Positions 12,228-24,354 are shown, counted from the stretch's first letter. The stretch is DNA of 64,000 bases from Bombyx mori (GCF_030269925.1 NC_085129.1:13383501-13447500), one strand, 5' to 3'. The notes: generated by a model from the letters alone, not told the origin. Made by a program: numbers and translations.

Positions 12228-12396
12228 TTCCTACACATTCGTTGGTAGCCTAGCTATTTGAGCTTCGCGCTGACGGGTTGTTAACCGGAGATAATTTTCT
12301 AACACTAACCCTAGCACGAGCGGTGCTTCGCAGAATCTACCACCGGTTCGGAATCGCGACCCACTAAGACTATCCGGCGAGAAACTCAGTGTGCTA
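12228..12396 (-). mobile_element. Jockey-type LINE 3' tail fragment
   Basis: Complement of the conserved tail containing CGCAGAATCTACCACCGG and TCCGGCGAGAAACTCAGTG. Both blocks are shared with the complete Jockey element 3' UTR (41570-41625) and the other tails listed here. Confidence 0.75.
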
Positions 12397-12424
12397 AATA
12401 TAAGTTAGTTAACTGAAGATGCCA

Positions 12425-12510
12425 CGTTCAATACTATTTACACTTCCCGCTTGTATAGTTTCTGTGAAAATGCGCGCCGCGTGACGTCACAGTGTATTAT
12501 GGCCAACGGT
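12425..12510 (+). repeat. partial copy of the 8.3/14.2 kb dispersed repeat
   Basis: About 85 bp resemble 8400-8480: a CTTGTATAGTTTCTGTGAA block and then GCGCGCCGCGTGACGTCACA, including a perfect TGACGTCA palindrome. Confidence 0.5.
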
Positions 12511-14194
12511 GACATACTAGTGATTGTTCATACCTGCTCAGAACAAGGTTCACTTTAGGAAATAAATTAACGGTGTACTATGCGGTTGAAAAAAATTTCA
12601 AAAAATATAAATACGAAAAATTAAATGATAATTTTACTACTTTACAGATAAAATATATAAAAACAGAGGTTCCTTCCAAACGCGGTAACGTAGCAATGAC
12701 TGTGTCAGCAAAATCGGCCGTTCTTATTTGTAAGCGTAAGCCGTGTCTTATTAAATTGAAGAGAGGGTAATGTGAAATAATTTCACAGAGAACTTCCTAA
12801 GAGACAAAAGTTACAAATTACGCAGACAACTAAAGTCGAGCCGAAACTGAAAGTTCTGTGACTGCTATTTATAGTTCAGCCGGCTCCCTTTTTTTTAAGG
12901 GACAAAGTATTTAAAAGTCCTTGGAACTTCCAAGTACTTAAATTTTTTATAAATTGAATTTCCTGTAAACTGCTGCTTTTATTATTGGAATATAAAAAAA
13001 AATTGATTGATTTAGAAATAGAAATGACAAAAATAGCTCTTGAAGTCAATCTTATTAATTATTTTATTGAACAGTAACACAGTTTCTGAACTCAGAAAAA
13101 TCATTCACGAAATTCAGTCAGACTTGTCTTAATGCCCGGGTATTTAAAAATCTAAATGCTTATTGCTCTACTAAGTCGTGGCTTGAATAGAAAACTTGAG
13201 AAATATTTTGTGTCTTGTTTTTGTTGTAATAAAGATTTGTTTTCATAACATCAATATATGTACATACATATGTATATAAAGAACAATCTTTTAGTCTTAA
13301 AAATATTTTTCTTAGAAAAGTTCACCCACCTGTCATACAACGATGAGAAATAATTCAATCCCCAATAATATGTTTTATAGTCGTAATAATGTTTAAAATA
13401 TTAATTTAAATAGATATATTATTAGAGGCTTTAAATCTTGTTTTCGTATATTACATATAGTACAAGTGAGTGAATATTTTGTTACAGGAATTTACTATAG
13501 TTTTAATTTTATATAGTGAATAAGTTCGTATTTATATTACGGAAAGCGCAGTTAAGTTTTCCATTGACTGTAGTATCTGATATCATTATATTATGTGTGG
13601 GTACGTGTTTAATATATAATTCTATAAGTAAATAAATGGTGTAAATCCCAGTACAGCTGATTGAAATCGTGTGCCATACGCCCGTTCCCCTGCGATTTCT
13701 AGTATATGATCGTAAAACTATTAATATTGCATGGAACGTCGGCCATTGGACGCGAGCTGAATGATTCAATATCCCGTCCATAAAACAAGGCAATATCTAC
13801 ATTACGTCACAAACCCCGGGGGTGCGGACAACCCCATAAATCTGATGTAATTAATATCCTGTTACTGGATTCCCTATTGTCGAGTTGGATTCACAAGTCA
13901 CGATCCGACAAATCGTACCGCTAATAATGGACGGAAACATCTTTTTTTTTTGGTACACAGGATAAGCTTATAAATTGATCGGAAGCCTGCACACGATTAA
14001 ACTATTTATACGTCCTACAGAATATTGCCATTGGGATTAGGATTGACAATTACTATCACTGTGTTATAATTTAGGGATTTAGTTCGCTACTCTACTCTTG
14101 TGCATAAAGTTGATTGAATAAATAAGTAAATGCCAGCTTAATATTGTCAAGAGATACATATTTTTGCGTCGCATTGTTCTGGTAAAAAAAAAAA
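12511..14194. other. no recognisable feature
   Basis: AT-rich. Open frames at 12573-12770 (plus) and 13509-13793 (minus) have no recognisable domain, secretion signal or splice context. Confidence 0.4.
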
Positions 14195-14600
14195 TACGTG
14201 TGGCACTCGGAGACTACCGCGGTAAAGCTATTGCATAGCATTTTTTATCAACTTATGCAATTATAAATCGACAATAATAATTTAATAATAAAACAACAAT
14301 AAAATAAGACCACGCTATATTAAACATTAATATAAGAAAAACATTAACTGTCCCCTTCACACTCATAAGCTAGACCGCGCGAGAGAGAGATGGGCAGACT
14401 TTTCATGTAGCGCATGCAGTGTGACGTCACGCCACGCGCTTATTCACAAACACTACACAAGCGCAACGTGTGAATGCGTTGAACGCGAGCTACATAGTAG
14501 GCGTAGTGGGGGTGTCCGGTTATTTTCGTTACAGAATTCGGCGGATTCAGTCGCCGCGCTCAAAGCCCGCGATAAAATCTATGCAATAGCTTAAAAATAA
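14195..14600 (+). repeat. unclassified dispersed repeat, copy 2
   Basis: Inverted partner of 8297-8672. It begins ACGTGTGGCACTCGG and includes CGCGCGAGAGAGAGATGGGC, GTGTGACGTCACGCCACGCG and a block near 14490-14570. Copies differ by substitutions and small indels, so they are old dispersed insertions and not a recent inversion. Confidence 0.6.
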
Positions 14601-15303
14601 ACATCATAATAATCATTATAACTCAGCAACCGTAGACTCGAATATCACTTATTCATCGGAAATTCTATAGATAAATAATTACGCAAAGCTATTTTGCAAT
14701 TGTCATTAGCGCGACTCAAGACTTTGAAGCATTTTTGCTATCTATCTATGATATGTAATGTCAATATTACCTTGCGACTAACAAATGTCAAAATATTGAT
14801 CGCTTATGTTTTCATAATATTATGATGCACCATTTAACTTTTTTTAAATATTGCATATTTTTTAAGATAATTCAACCAAAATAAATAAACATCACATTTC
14901 TAGTTATGTTTGTTTCAAAATATATATTTTCTGATTAAACAATTATCGTGTCGTATGAATCGTGTCTGCGGCGAATTGAAATACTATTTTCGCATAACAA
15001 AATAAAGGTCGGGAATACCTTACCTACAATTTGTTTTGTTTGATCCTTTTCAGTAACATACGTGGGAATATTACTATATCACGTTGAATATGTATATGTC
15101 GATGTTGAATTCATAAATCAAAATTCAATATCTTAGTATGGTATTTTGTATTCGTATCGTCCATCGGTGCTTTTGTATTATTTCTTTGCAAAGAAATTGG
15201 TAAAAGAAAATATTATAATGTCTTTCAGTATATTTAGCGATAGTCATCTATCTATCTATTATGTACTGATATCATCTATAAGTAAGGAATAACAATTGAA
15301 TAA
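14601..15303. other. no recognisable feature
   Basis: AT-rich sequence; no gene or element recognised. Confidence 0.4.
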
Positions 15304-15560
15304 CGTCCGTCTGGTGTAGTGGTAAGTGACATGGTCACTACACTAGGGGGTCGCGGGTTCGAATCCCGCCAAGGGAAGATATTTGTATGATAAATATAAA
15401 TGTCTTTTCCAGGGTTATGGATGTATATTAAATATATGTATGTGTATAATAAAAATCTTACATTTATTTCCGTTATCTGGTACCTGTGACACAAGTTCTT
15501 TACGAACTTATCACGGGACCAGTTAACGTGGCGTGATTGTTAGTAAATATTAAATTTTTT
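15304..15560 (+). mobile_element. tRNA-headed SINE (non-Bm1)
   Basis: The head has an A-box-like TGGTGTAGTGGTAAGTGAC and a B-box GGTTCGAATCC (15357-15367), the internal polymerase III promoter. It is followed by a body with TTCCAGGGTTATGG and TCTGGTACC that is shared with the SINE at 21965. The cloverleaf is not complete enough for a functional tRNA gene. Confidence 0.7.
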
Positions 15561-15599
15561 TTTTATTAAATATCAAGCGTAACATGAGCTTGATATTAT

Positions 15600-15848
15600 T
15601 ATTTTTTATTGCTTATGTGGGTGGACGAGTTCACGGACCACCTGATGTTAAGTGATTACCGGAGCCCGTGGACATCAACAATTTAAATGCCCACCCACCT
15701 TGAGAGATGAGTTCTAAAGTCTCAGTATAGTTACGACGGCTGCTCCGCCCTTCAAATCGAAATGCATTACTGCTTTACTGCAGAAATAGGCTAGGCGGTG
15801 GTACCGACCCGTGTGAACTCCCAAGTCGTCCTACCACCAGTAGTATAC
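15600..15848 (-). mobile_element. Bm1 SINE, 5'-truncated
   Basis: T-rich start, then GCTTATGTGGGTGGACGAG and the rest of the Bm1 3' half in complement, ending at CCACCAG near 15840. The tRNA head is missing. Confidence 0.8.
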
Positions 15849-16769
15849 AATTAATTTTAATTACAACTTCTATTTAGATTGTTCCTCCCAATAATTAATA
15901 TCCAGTTGCCTTTTAACCACATTCACAGCGAAGCGTGGTCTGGGAACTCTACCTAATAAGTAAGGAAAATGATTGCTTTGTAATATCTTCATTTGCATGT
16001 ATATTTGATTAAGTTCGAACTCTAGTTATTTTGGACAATCTACTGAAGAATTATGCCCTAGCATAATCAACTAATGATACGAAAGTACAACGCATGTAAT
16101 TTCAACAACCATCCCGACATTATAAGTACGAAACATAGCTGGGAGTTACTAATGGGTAATTTTTAGTCAATTTCCTGTATCCCTTCAATACTGAAATGTA
16201 CTGGGTGCTAATGCAATTTCCAGCATTTGATCTAATCTGCTCAGAGCTGCTACATTTACACAATGATCAGATCATCATATAAAGCCGCAAGTCTAGATGT
16301 GAATCTTGTGAACTTCAAAACAAATTAGGCTACGAATGCTTTCAAAACCTCAAACGCACGAAAGTAAAAGCTTAAACATTACCATTAAAAACTAACTCCG
16401 CATGGCTCAAAGACATATATTCATCTAATAATTTATTCCCTTTCCTTACCTTTATATTTCACTCCAAATTCCTAATAACACACCGTGTACAAACAATATA
16501 ACAAACCATCGATTCTCGAATGTTTGACAAGAGCGTACTCGTGAGCTCTCGCGCGATATCGCCATCTCGTAAAACACGAACGTATATCTCATTTACGCGC
16601 ACTTGAGCGCTGTAACAACGCATCGACATTAACACCGTAGCGTAACGTTTTAAAAATCAGGCGAACCTTTTCTTTCTTTGTCATCATAAGCACATGCTAA
16701 GACAGATTAGGTTTTGTGTACTGAAAGATTTTTTTCCTGCTTAAGTTGACAACCACTGTCTATCCACAA
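15849..16769. other. no recognisable feature
   Basis: Mostly AT-rich. A CpG-richer patch at 16500-16650 (TGAGCTCTCGCGCGATATCG) has no open frame of note and no partner in the window. Confidence 0.4.
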
Positions 16770-17051
16770 CCTGCCTACATAGAATATTGCGGTATTATGG
16801 TCATGTTGCACGCAAGGATATCAGCAATTCGGAACGCCTTGTGGTGACCGGTAAAGTCGAGGGAAAAATGCCTAGGTGTAGAGGTCCCAACCGATGGTCG
16901 GACCAAATAGCGGAGGAACTAAAAATACCTGTCAGCGATGCACTCCACCAAACTACAGAATGGGATCGATGGAGACAGCTAGTTGACGGAATCAAACGGA
17001 GTCACGATCCTCAGCAATGAGGGACCGATTGAAGAGAGAGAGAGAGAGAGA
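16770..17051 (+). pseudogene. RTE-type LINE C-terminal fragment with (GA)n tail
   Basis: The frame from about 16787 to 17020 reads RYYGHVARKDISNSERLVVT, then GKVEGKMPRCRGPNRWSDQI and a terminal stop. This is the characteristic tail of endonuclease-RT LINE proteins (RYxGHxxR, then GKVEGK-x-RGRxxxRWxDQI). A (GA)n microsatellite begins just after the stop, consistent with a microsatellite-ended LINE. The RT and endonuclease domains are absent. Confidence 0.75.
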
Positions 17052-17739
17052 ATTCTCAAAAATATTCATGACATTTTATTGAAACGAAGTTCCTTATTTC
17101 ATATAGTCACACTTTTATACACACAATTCTAATGTATTTTATTTAAGGCAGATTCGAGAAAACAGCTCACCTAGTATTAGAGGTTAGGTATTGGAGCTGA
17201 TGGACAAAGCAACGAGAATATCACATTCTTCAAAACAAAAACGGAGGAAGGCCCGGCAGTGAAAACGGAACCAGGTTACTGGATCTGATAGGCAAGTCCA
17301 GCCGCGAAAACGGATAGAGCTACTGACCAAGTTGCAAATGAGATACAACTATAGCATAAATTACACTTCGGTGTAACGCATTATCGTTGTACTGAAGTCG
17401 TAAAATCAGTGAAATTCAAACAGACCCTCTACTCTACGTGGATGTTATCGTCTACAACATGAATAATAATGAGGTCCCTTACTCTTCACCGGCGCGATCT
17501 AACACAAATGTCTTCGAGTAACAATCTAATGTAAAAGGATTCTCTTTTTTTTTGCTATATAATAATACCGAAATTATAAATTTAAACTTTGACAAGAACG
17601 GTTCACGTGTCTATTGGACAGGGAAATAACCAATGAATATTAATGAATACCACAATAATAATTAGATTTGTTGTTGAGCGGATATAACTTACTATTTGTG
17701 TTGGCAGCAGTTAAAGGGGTCCTCATTTTTACCAACCAG

Positions 17740-17841
17740 ATTAAACGGATGATTGGAGGTCTAGCTTTAATCCTGCGAGTGATTCTGAAGATCAACCGGA
17801 TGATTGAAGGTATATTTATAATCCTGCGAGTGATTCTTAAG
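17740..17841. repeat. 51-bp direct tandem duplication
   Basis: Unit 1 (17740-17790) and unit 2 (17791-17841) both contain GGATGATTG and ATCCTGCGAGTGATTCT. The period is 51 bp, so the reading frame is kept, but the surrounding frame (17668-17862) is short and unrecognised. Confidence 0.8.
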
Positions 17842-19561
17842 ATATGTGTTGGTTTAGAATAGTCCGCCTACCCATGAAGCTAAAATCACTTCACGGATGA
17901 ATGAACCATAGCAGCATTATTTTTTTAGGTGACGTAAAAGGCTTAAGGATTCTCTGATTATTGTAACAGTATGCTGAGAGCTCAAACTGGCATTTACTGA
18001 CGTTGGAACGTCCGTGTCTGCCGGAAAGCAATAATGCCTTCCAATTTGAAAGGTAACTCATCATACATTACAACTGGGATCTCCACCTCTTGACTTACGT
18101 GGTGGCAGTCATATGGTGAAACCCCTGCAGCTACTTAGTAACAAGTGGGACGTGAACGTGTAACTGTCCATAGATAATACACATGAACTGTCTTTACAAC
18201 CTCAGTGTAACTCAAATTATTTTAACATTAAGCCCACGATACTCGGATAACATTGTTCAAACAGAAGATAGGGTATGACGTAAAAAAAAAAATTTAAACG
18301 CCGACTTGGCACGACGGCAGAGTTTTTGCGGGAGGTAATTGACACGTTTCGCGAAAGTAGGGTACACGGGCAACGTGGGCGAGGCAAAAACAAAACGAGT
18401 ATAAATAAATACAAACTGTCTGCGGTCACTGGTTTGACAGAAAAGCACAGTAATACCGTCTACATCGTTCCATTCGTTACGTAAAATAATAGAAGCGCAT
18501 TAAAATAATGTTCGATGATTAGTGAATTCAGAATTCAGAAATATATCGGCAAAGTATGTTATGGTAACACACTCCTGTCTATCAGTGTTATGAAGCAACA
18601 ATTATTCCCGATTTCCGGAGGAGGGTAGTTCTAGTCAAATTAAAGATTCAATCTTGTATTTCAAGGTGACGATATTCCCGCAATCTAACAAGCGACTGTT
18701 AGATCTATCACGGACATTAAATAGGTCACTTGTACAAGGTTAAATTACTCATGTCTGTATACTGGCTTAGTCTAGATTTTAGATCGTTGAGCCATACGAT
18801 CACGTCTGCTATAATTATCAAAGGAAAACTCATTGAAGACATTTAATATACTCGTATATTTGACGTGAACAAATTTACGAAATTCGAATGGCATCACGCG
18901 ACTGACAGATAGCGTACCTTTTGCAGTTTGGATTTCGCTGAATTGGGATTCGGTATTTACTTCGCTATATACGCTAAGCTTTATTCAATGAACGAAAAAA
19001 CATCAGTTTCTATTCGGGTTTTGTTGATAACATAGATAAGCTGGGCATTTTGAAAGACGTTACCGTTGAAGTCTCGAAGGGATCAAGATAAAAGCAGAGC
19101 GAGGTTTAGATTAGTTGAATTTGGGTGAGGGCTACAACTACACACGACCAAAGTAAAAGTATGTTAATAACAGACCGAAATCACGTTTTGTTATTTTACT
19201 CAGAAAAACGGCCGAGTGAGTTTTTAGTAAATTTAAATAAGATCCTTATAACCAATAAGGTATCAAATTACTAATATTTTGGATGATGACCTCATGAATA
19301 TAATTGGTGCAAATCAATCGCAAGCGAAAAATTTTTAAAACAGATTTGTCTCGTGCTGCTTTACGAAAAATTTGAATTCGGTGCCGCAAAACATTACGAA
19401 AATATTCTATACTTACCAACATCCATTTATTGAGTTGAACGCGTCATCATTAAGCCCCATTCAAGCACTTCCGATGTGAATCATTTTCTACGTGTATTTT
19501 TGGTGACAACAAAAATCCTATCTGTGAATCGAGTAATCAGTTAAGAATCATAATATTAAGT
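17842..19561. other. no recognisable feature
   Basis: No element or gene assigned. The overlapping short antisense frames at 18217-18448 are incompatible with each other and lack motifs. The stretch 17052-17739 is likewise blank. Confidence 0.4.
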
Positions 19562-19811
19562 ATAGCCGTACTCACCCGCTTCGCTGGGAATTTAAAATTA
19601 ACATTATTATTTCTCACACCCACAAAGATTCTCATCATTAACGCCCCCGCAACTGGTGTAGGGAGCCCAACACTCATATAAATATTACCATATCCATTAA
19701 ATACATGTATTTTCCACATGGATACCAAGTTTCAAATCAATCGGACGCACGGTTCAGTAGTTATAATGGAACATCCGTAAAAACCATTGTAGATTTATAT
19801 ATTAGTATAGA
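19562..19811 (-). mobile_element. mini-Helitron (non-autonomous)
   Basis: On the minus strand it starts TCTATACTAATATATAAATC after an A and ends GAGTACGGCTA before T. This fits the lepidopteran Helitron termini (5' TC, 3' CTAG-like, A|T target). Its interior matches 1-115. It is about 250 bp with no coding capacity. Confidence 0.6.
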
Positions 19812-20529
19812 TTTATGTTGCACGTAGTCATTAGGGACGTGCGAGATTTTTTGTGACATCACTAATGATTTGTTTCACTACCGGGCGATCTTGTTACAAT
19901 CATTTTCATAATTAACTGTTATTGGTTGGATACTGGTTATAAAATTGAATTCGTTCAGATTTATAAAAGCATATTTAAATTTAAATCGTCGCTGTCAAAG
20001 TTAATCCCAAACCAAAGTATCTTCGTATTCAGTGCACAGTTTTGCGATATTATCAGTCTCACTAATGGCTTATCCCATTACTTGGCTATGATGAGTTATC
20101 TCTCGTCACAGTGATTAAAATACCTTGTTTGGATAGAATTTCATTAAGTTTGTGCTGTGTTTTGATATTAAATGTACGTGTGATGGGTTTCAAGTGACAA
20201 GTCATTCATATTACGATCGCATATTAAAATATAGTCTGGCTTTGGAGTTGACTTCAGAAATACGGGCAAACCGTCGAAATACACGCCGAGATGTCACCAA
20301 AAATATTATAATCATTGAGAAAGTCGTTGTCAATCCAAAACTTGACGTTGATGAAGACAATAGTAATAACGGTGACTGAAATTGGACGGTTGATGGAAGG
20401 ATAGAACACCTCATTTTCTCACGCTGGAGAATCTTTTTTACAACCTACATAATGGCTATGTTGGTCTGCAAAAAAAGGATTGATACACAGACTCATGTAG
20501 TTTAAATATTATAATATACTCACAACTTA
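19812..20529. other. no recognisable feature
   Basis: Open frames at 19926-20114 and 20152-20379 carry no recognisable motif. Confidence 0.4.
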
Positions 20530-20900
20530 GTCTGGCCATAAATACTGTTACAATTAAAAATAAAAAAATTCTATTGCAAATAACATTTATTATTTATCTG
20601 TCACAAACAGAGGAGGTCTCATGGCACCTATTAATAGCCCGGTACACAAACATTTTACTAATACCAAGCGTATGGAGAGTTTTAAAAATTGCATTTGGTT
20701 CCATACCTACTTTGTGTAATGCAATCACAGCAATTCGGTTCTCTTTATCACCCCACTCCATTTTAATATCGCATAATATTGTACAATATATTGGCGCCAA
20801 CATGAGAAAGCTCAATGAGCAATCATATAAAAATGACAGATTCCAAATTCAAATGTAATATTTTGTTTATTTTTAATTGTTACATTATTTATGGCCAGAC
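20530..20900 (-). mobile_element. internally deleted maT-type mariner
   Basis: The termini are inverted: GTCTGGCCATAAATACTGTT at 20530 and the complement of TTACATTATTTATGGCCAGAC ending at 20900. The pair is flanked by TA at 20528-20529 and 20901-20902. At 371 bp it is about 1 kb shorter than a complete element. It keeps only the start of the transposase. Confidence 0.8.
20594..20761 (-). pseudogene. maT transposase N-terminus (helix-turn-helix only)
   Basis: The minus strand reads MEWGDKENRIAVIALHKVGM followed by a segment with FKTLHTLGISKMFVYRAINR. It aligns with the N-terminus of the transposase at 61374-62414 (MEWTLKEGRVAVIALHRCG, then KRFVYCTIKR). This is the DNA-binding helix-turn-helix part. 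The linker and the whole DDD catalytic domain are deleted, and the frame runs straight into the terminal repeat. A DNA-binding-only peptide could in principle act as a repressor, but I have no evidence of expression. Confidence 0.75.
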
Positions 20901-21964
20901 TAAGTATATAAATTATTATAAATACATTTACTATATAAACAATAAGGCTGAATATATAGAGTAAATCGTATAGCCATACAATATTAATGAGAAAAAAAAC
21001 GAAAAAAAAAATTCACGTTACAATTGAAATAACGTGCACGTATTTAACTATGATGACATTGTGATTTATTAACACCTATTTTAATTTTTTTAAAGTACGC
21101 CTTAGTAATGTAATTTTTTTTTAAATACATCGGTTGAAATTCGTTTCAAGTTTTAACAGATTTTATACATTCTTAACTCCAACCCTTAGTAAGTTAGAGT
21201 ATGTTTTTCTATCGCAAGGAATAGTCTAATAGCTTCTAAAGTTGGCTATTTAAACTTTTACCTTGTACCTTTGCTTGCTTATTGTAACATTTTCGTTTCA
21301 TTTAAAAAGCTGTTAAAAGCTTCGCTGTAAAGTTTCGGGGTTTTTTGTTTGTTTTAAATATGTATTACTTTTGTTTGAAAATCTCTAGGAGTATGAAATT
21401 TTAATAAGAAAAATTGCTTTACAAAAGTTTTTCCTTAAATTTAGATTGAGTATTTATTAGTAAATGAAGTTAGCAAAAAAAAGGAGTATTGCGTGTTATA
21501 ATTTCATTGTAATATTGTATCAGTGTATACAATAAAACGGTATGATCTCGGGTCTATAAGTTGAAAAGAATTATAAAAATGAAGAATGAGCTACCAATGA
21601 TATTAGAACATAAACAAGCCATTTTTAGAATGATTATCTGTCAGTTTGTTTGTTTGCGCAACTTGTATTGAACAACTTAATGAATTTTTTTAATTTTTTA
21701 CAGGTAGATATGGATTCATTTAGAGCATAATAATAACTGTTTATTTAATTGAAATTGGATTTTTACAAAACATCTATCGCTATTGAAATATTTATACGCT
21801 TTTTTTACAATAAATTTATTTTCAAATTTTTAGTTAAAATATCTATATTTAAAAAAAAAATTAGTTTTTTTAATCTATTAATTTTTTTTATATAAAATCG
21901 CTGTGATAATATCCTGAACCTTGGGAAAGAATATAAACTATCTTTCACCGCACTACCTATTTTA
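20901..21964. other. no recognisable feature
   Basis: Very AT-rich, with many homopolymer runs. Confidence 0.5.
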
Positions 21965-22165
21965 TGACTGACTCGGTGGAGCAGTAGTTAGCTCCCGGCC
22001 TGTTCCGCCGAGGGACGTGGGTTCTATTCCCACATCGAGCAAATATTCGTGTGATGAAGATGAAGGTATGTTTGCTCTTTGTCTGGGTGCTTATTATCTA
22101 AATATGTATATATTTAAACGTATATAAGTGTGCGTGTCAATCTCTGGTACCCAAAACGGAATCAT
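21965..22165 (+). mobile_element. tRNA-headed SINE (non-Bm1)
   Basis: The head GACTCGGTGGAGCAGTAGTT has an A-box, and GGTTCTATTCC near 22019-22029 is a one-mismatch B-box. The body GTGTGATGAAGATGAAGG, GTCTGGGTGCTTATT and TCTGGTACCC is shared with the copies at 15304 and 32740. Confidence 0.7.
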
Positions 22166-22371
22166 GTGAAAAAAATATTTAAAGTTGCAGCTTTTTTTTT
22201 AAACTAGCTTAAGAAAAAAAGGCACGCATCTCCGCCGAAGCGATATAAATCGTCGTCGTCCACCGAGCTAAGCTCCGTGCGGAAAACCAGTGTTACAATA
22301 ATCATGTTATTTACGTACATCTCAGATCAGCAAATTTGATTTGGCTGTTTGTCTGTGCGCCCGTACAACAA

Positions 22372-22771
22372 AATCCCACAAGATGTTCAGAACCTACATA
22401 TACATAGGTTTAAGAAAACTATTAAAGAACATCTGTGCAATAAAGCTTACTATAAAGTCAATGATTAACTAGAAGATTGCACAAAGTGGGAATGAGTTGC
22501 TCGCTCCGGGCATTTCAATATTGTAATAATTGTTATGTTATAATTACTTATTGTAAAAATGAATATTTAAAAAAAAAACTATTATTTAAAATAAATAAAA
22601 CAATCTAATATTTAAAAAAAAAAAAGACATGCACGCTGAGTTTCTTGCCAATTCTTCTCACGACGGAGGCTAATTCTTGTGAATTGGCGGTAGTTCTTTT
22701 GACGTTCAACAAGTATGTACTTTCATTTATGTTGACTAAAGCTTTTTTGATTTGATTTGATTTGATTTGAG
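22372..22771 (+). pseudogene. LINE ORF2 C-terminus and 3' UTR, (GATTT)n tail
   Basis: The plus strand reads NKIPQDVQNLHIHRFKKTIK and then EHLCNKAYYKVND before a TAA at about 22468. This is the C-terminal pattern of CR1/Jockey-type LINE proteins. A 300-bp UTR ends in a GATTT pentamer run at about 22748-22771. The RT domain is missing. Confidence 0.7.
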
Positions 22772-22784
22772 ATTTAGCCACTAA

Positions 22785-23431
22785 GGGTCGATTCGACCAA
22801 ACAAGAGTAAATCTTATTCTTAGAATAACTCGTCAGTTAATCGAGAGTAAATCAATTTTACGTTTTACCAACTACAATTCTAAGAATAGTGGGCCTATTC
22901 GGGAATTGTTACTATACCGCCGTTTCGCACGGAATAACGGAGCTATTCCTAGAATAAAGTAATGGCGTCTGTCAGTCCAACATCTGATTTCTGTCATTTC
23001 ATAAATATTTATTCTGTTTTAATTTCAAGTCAACGCAATGCACTAAATGATTATTAATAGTCTGAATGCAACGTTTAAACGAAAAAAGATAAAACCACAC
23101 GACAAAACTTGACAATTCCCTCAAACAAACAAGAAATAAAAATAATACGTTTGACAGCTGGATATCTTACACAACAGCTACTTTTTCACACTAAAATACG
23201 GCAAAATCGAGTTGACGATTTGTATGCTCTTACACTATGCCGTTGAACAACAACATTTATTTGCCGGATTTTATTTTTGTTCACCATTCACTCTGCTATT
23301 CGCGTATTGTTATTCCTAGCGCAAGTATACGTGGAAAAACGACTATGAATTTACTCGAGATTAAAATCATGGAATAGGTTATTCCTCGTATAGTTACTCG
23401 AGTTTAAATTTAAGTTTGGTCGAATCCGCCC
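22785..23431. mobile_element. PIF/Harbinger-like MITE
   Basis: 647 bp with terminal inverted repeats: GGGTCGATTCGACCAAAC at 22785 and the complement of GTTTGGTCGAATCCGCCC ending at 23431. They are flanked by a TAA triplet on each side (22782-22784 and 23432-23434). A 3-bp TWA target duplication is the known mark of PIF/Harbinger elements. There is no transposase frame, so it is non-autonomous. The subterminal regions carry further inverted words (TTATTCTTAGAATAA-like). Confidence 0.7.
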
Positions 23432-23677
23432 TAAGAGAGACTCTTAATCACTGGTCACTTATAAACACAGCGTATATCCAGAAGACGTTTATACATACCT
23501 GAATTCTAATTAGTACTAGCCCCGTTCCATATCTCTCGACAATGTACATCAGTATCAAAACAGCCAAAGTTATTCAAAACACTATTGCAAACACATCCAT
23601 AAATCATCACGAGTTGGCTTTGTTTATCCCGGCAGATGGCATTGTGCGTGCTAAGTGACTGCTCATGTGAATGCTAT

Positions 23678-23928
23678 AAACTTTTTTTTTATTGCTCAGA
23701 TGGGTGGACGAGCTCACAGCCCACCTGGTGTTAAGTGGTTACTGGAGCCCATAGACATCCAGAACGTAAATGCGCCCACCCACCTTGAGATATAAGTTCT
23801 AAGGTCTCAAGTATAGTTACAACGGCTGCCCCAACCTTCAAATCGAAACGCATTACTGCTCCACGGCAGAAATAGGCAGGGCGGTTGTACCCACCCGCAC
23901 GGACTCACAAGAGGTCCTACCACCAGTA
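23678..23928 (-). mobile_element. Bm1 SINE, 5'-truncated
   Basis: T-run, then GCTCAGATGGGTGGACGAG through CCTACCACCAGTAAT: the Bm1 3' half in complement. The tRNA head is missing. Confidence 0.85.
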
Positions 23929-23979
23929 ATAAAAACGCAAACCTATTAAACCTAAAAACCTATTAACGTATTTTCAAAA

Positions 23980-24240
23980 GTCATCGTTCTCGTCGAACCC
24001 GTCGCTTGCGATGAAGGGTTTGGCGAGTAAACTAACCCATAGACAAAGCCGCAAAGAGTTTCTCGCCGGACCTTCTCAGTGGGTCGCGTTTCCGATCTGG
24101 TGATAGATTCTGCGATGCGCTGCTCTTGTTAGAGCTAGTATTAGCAACGTCTCCAGGTTAGAGCCCCGTGAGTTCACCTACTCACTAGGTGAATCTAGCA
24201 TGTCTCCTCGACTAGTCACTAGAATAAGTAGAAAAAAAAA
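23980..24240 (+). mobile_element. Jockey-type LINE 3' tail
   Basis: CGTCGAACCCGTCGCTTGCG (ORF2 C-terminal Arg-rich codons), the block TTTCTCGCCGGACCTTCTCA and a terminal A-run at 24232-24240. A possible 8-bp flanking repeat GTCATCGT (23980-23987 and 24245-24252) would be the target duplication. Confidence 0.75.
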
Positions 24241-24354
24241 GGATGTCATCGTGGCTTTATCGTGGCTAAGACGTCTGATATATTCGTATGGAAGATTCGA
24301 TTCAATTGTTCCACGACGAGGTGTCAATTACATTTAATATATCGACCTCATATC

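Noticed and set aside
14218..14596. AAGCTATTGCATAG words as terminal inverted repeats of a transposon
   Set aside because: The corresponding words in the 8.3-kb copy are not in a consistent inverted arrangement, so they do not define element ends.
15304..15380. Possible tRNA gene
   Set aside because: It has A- and B-box-like words, but the arms do not pair into a full cloverleaf and the sequence continues into a SINE body shared with other copies.
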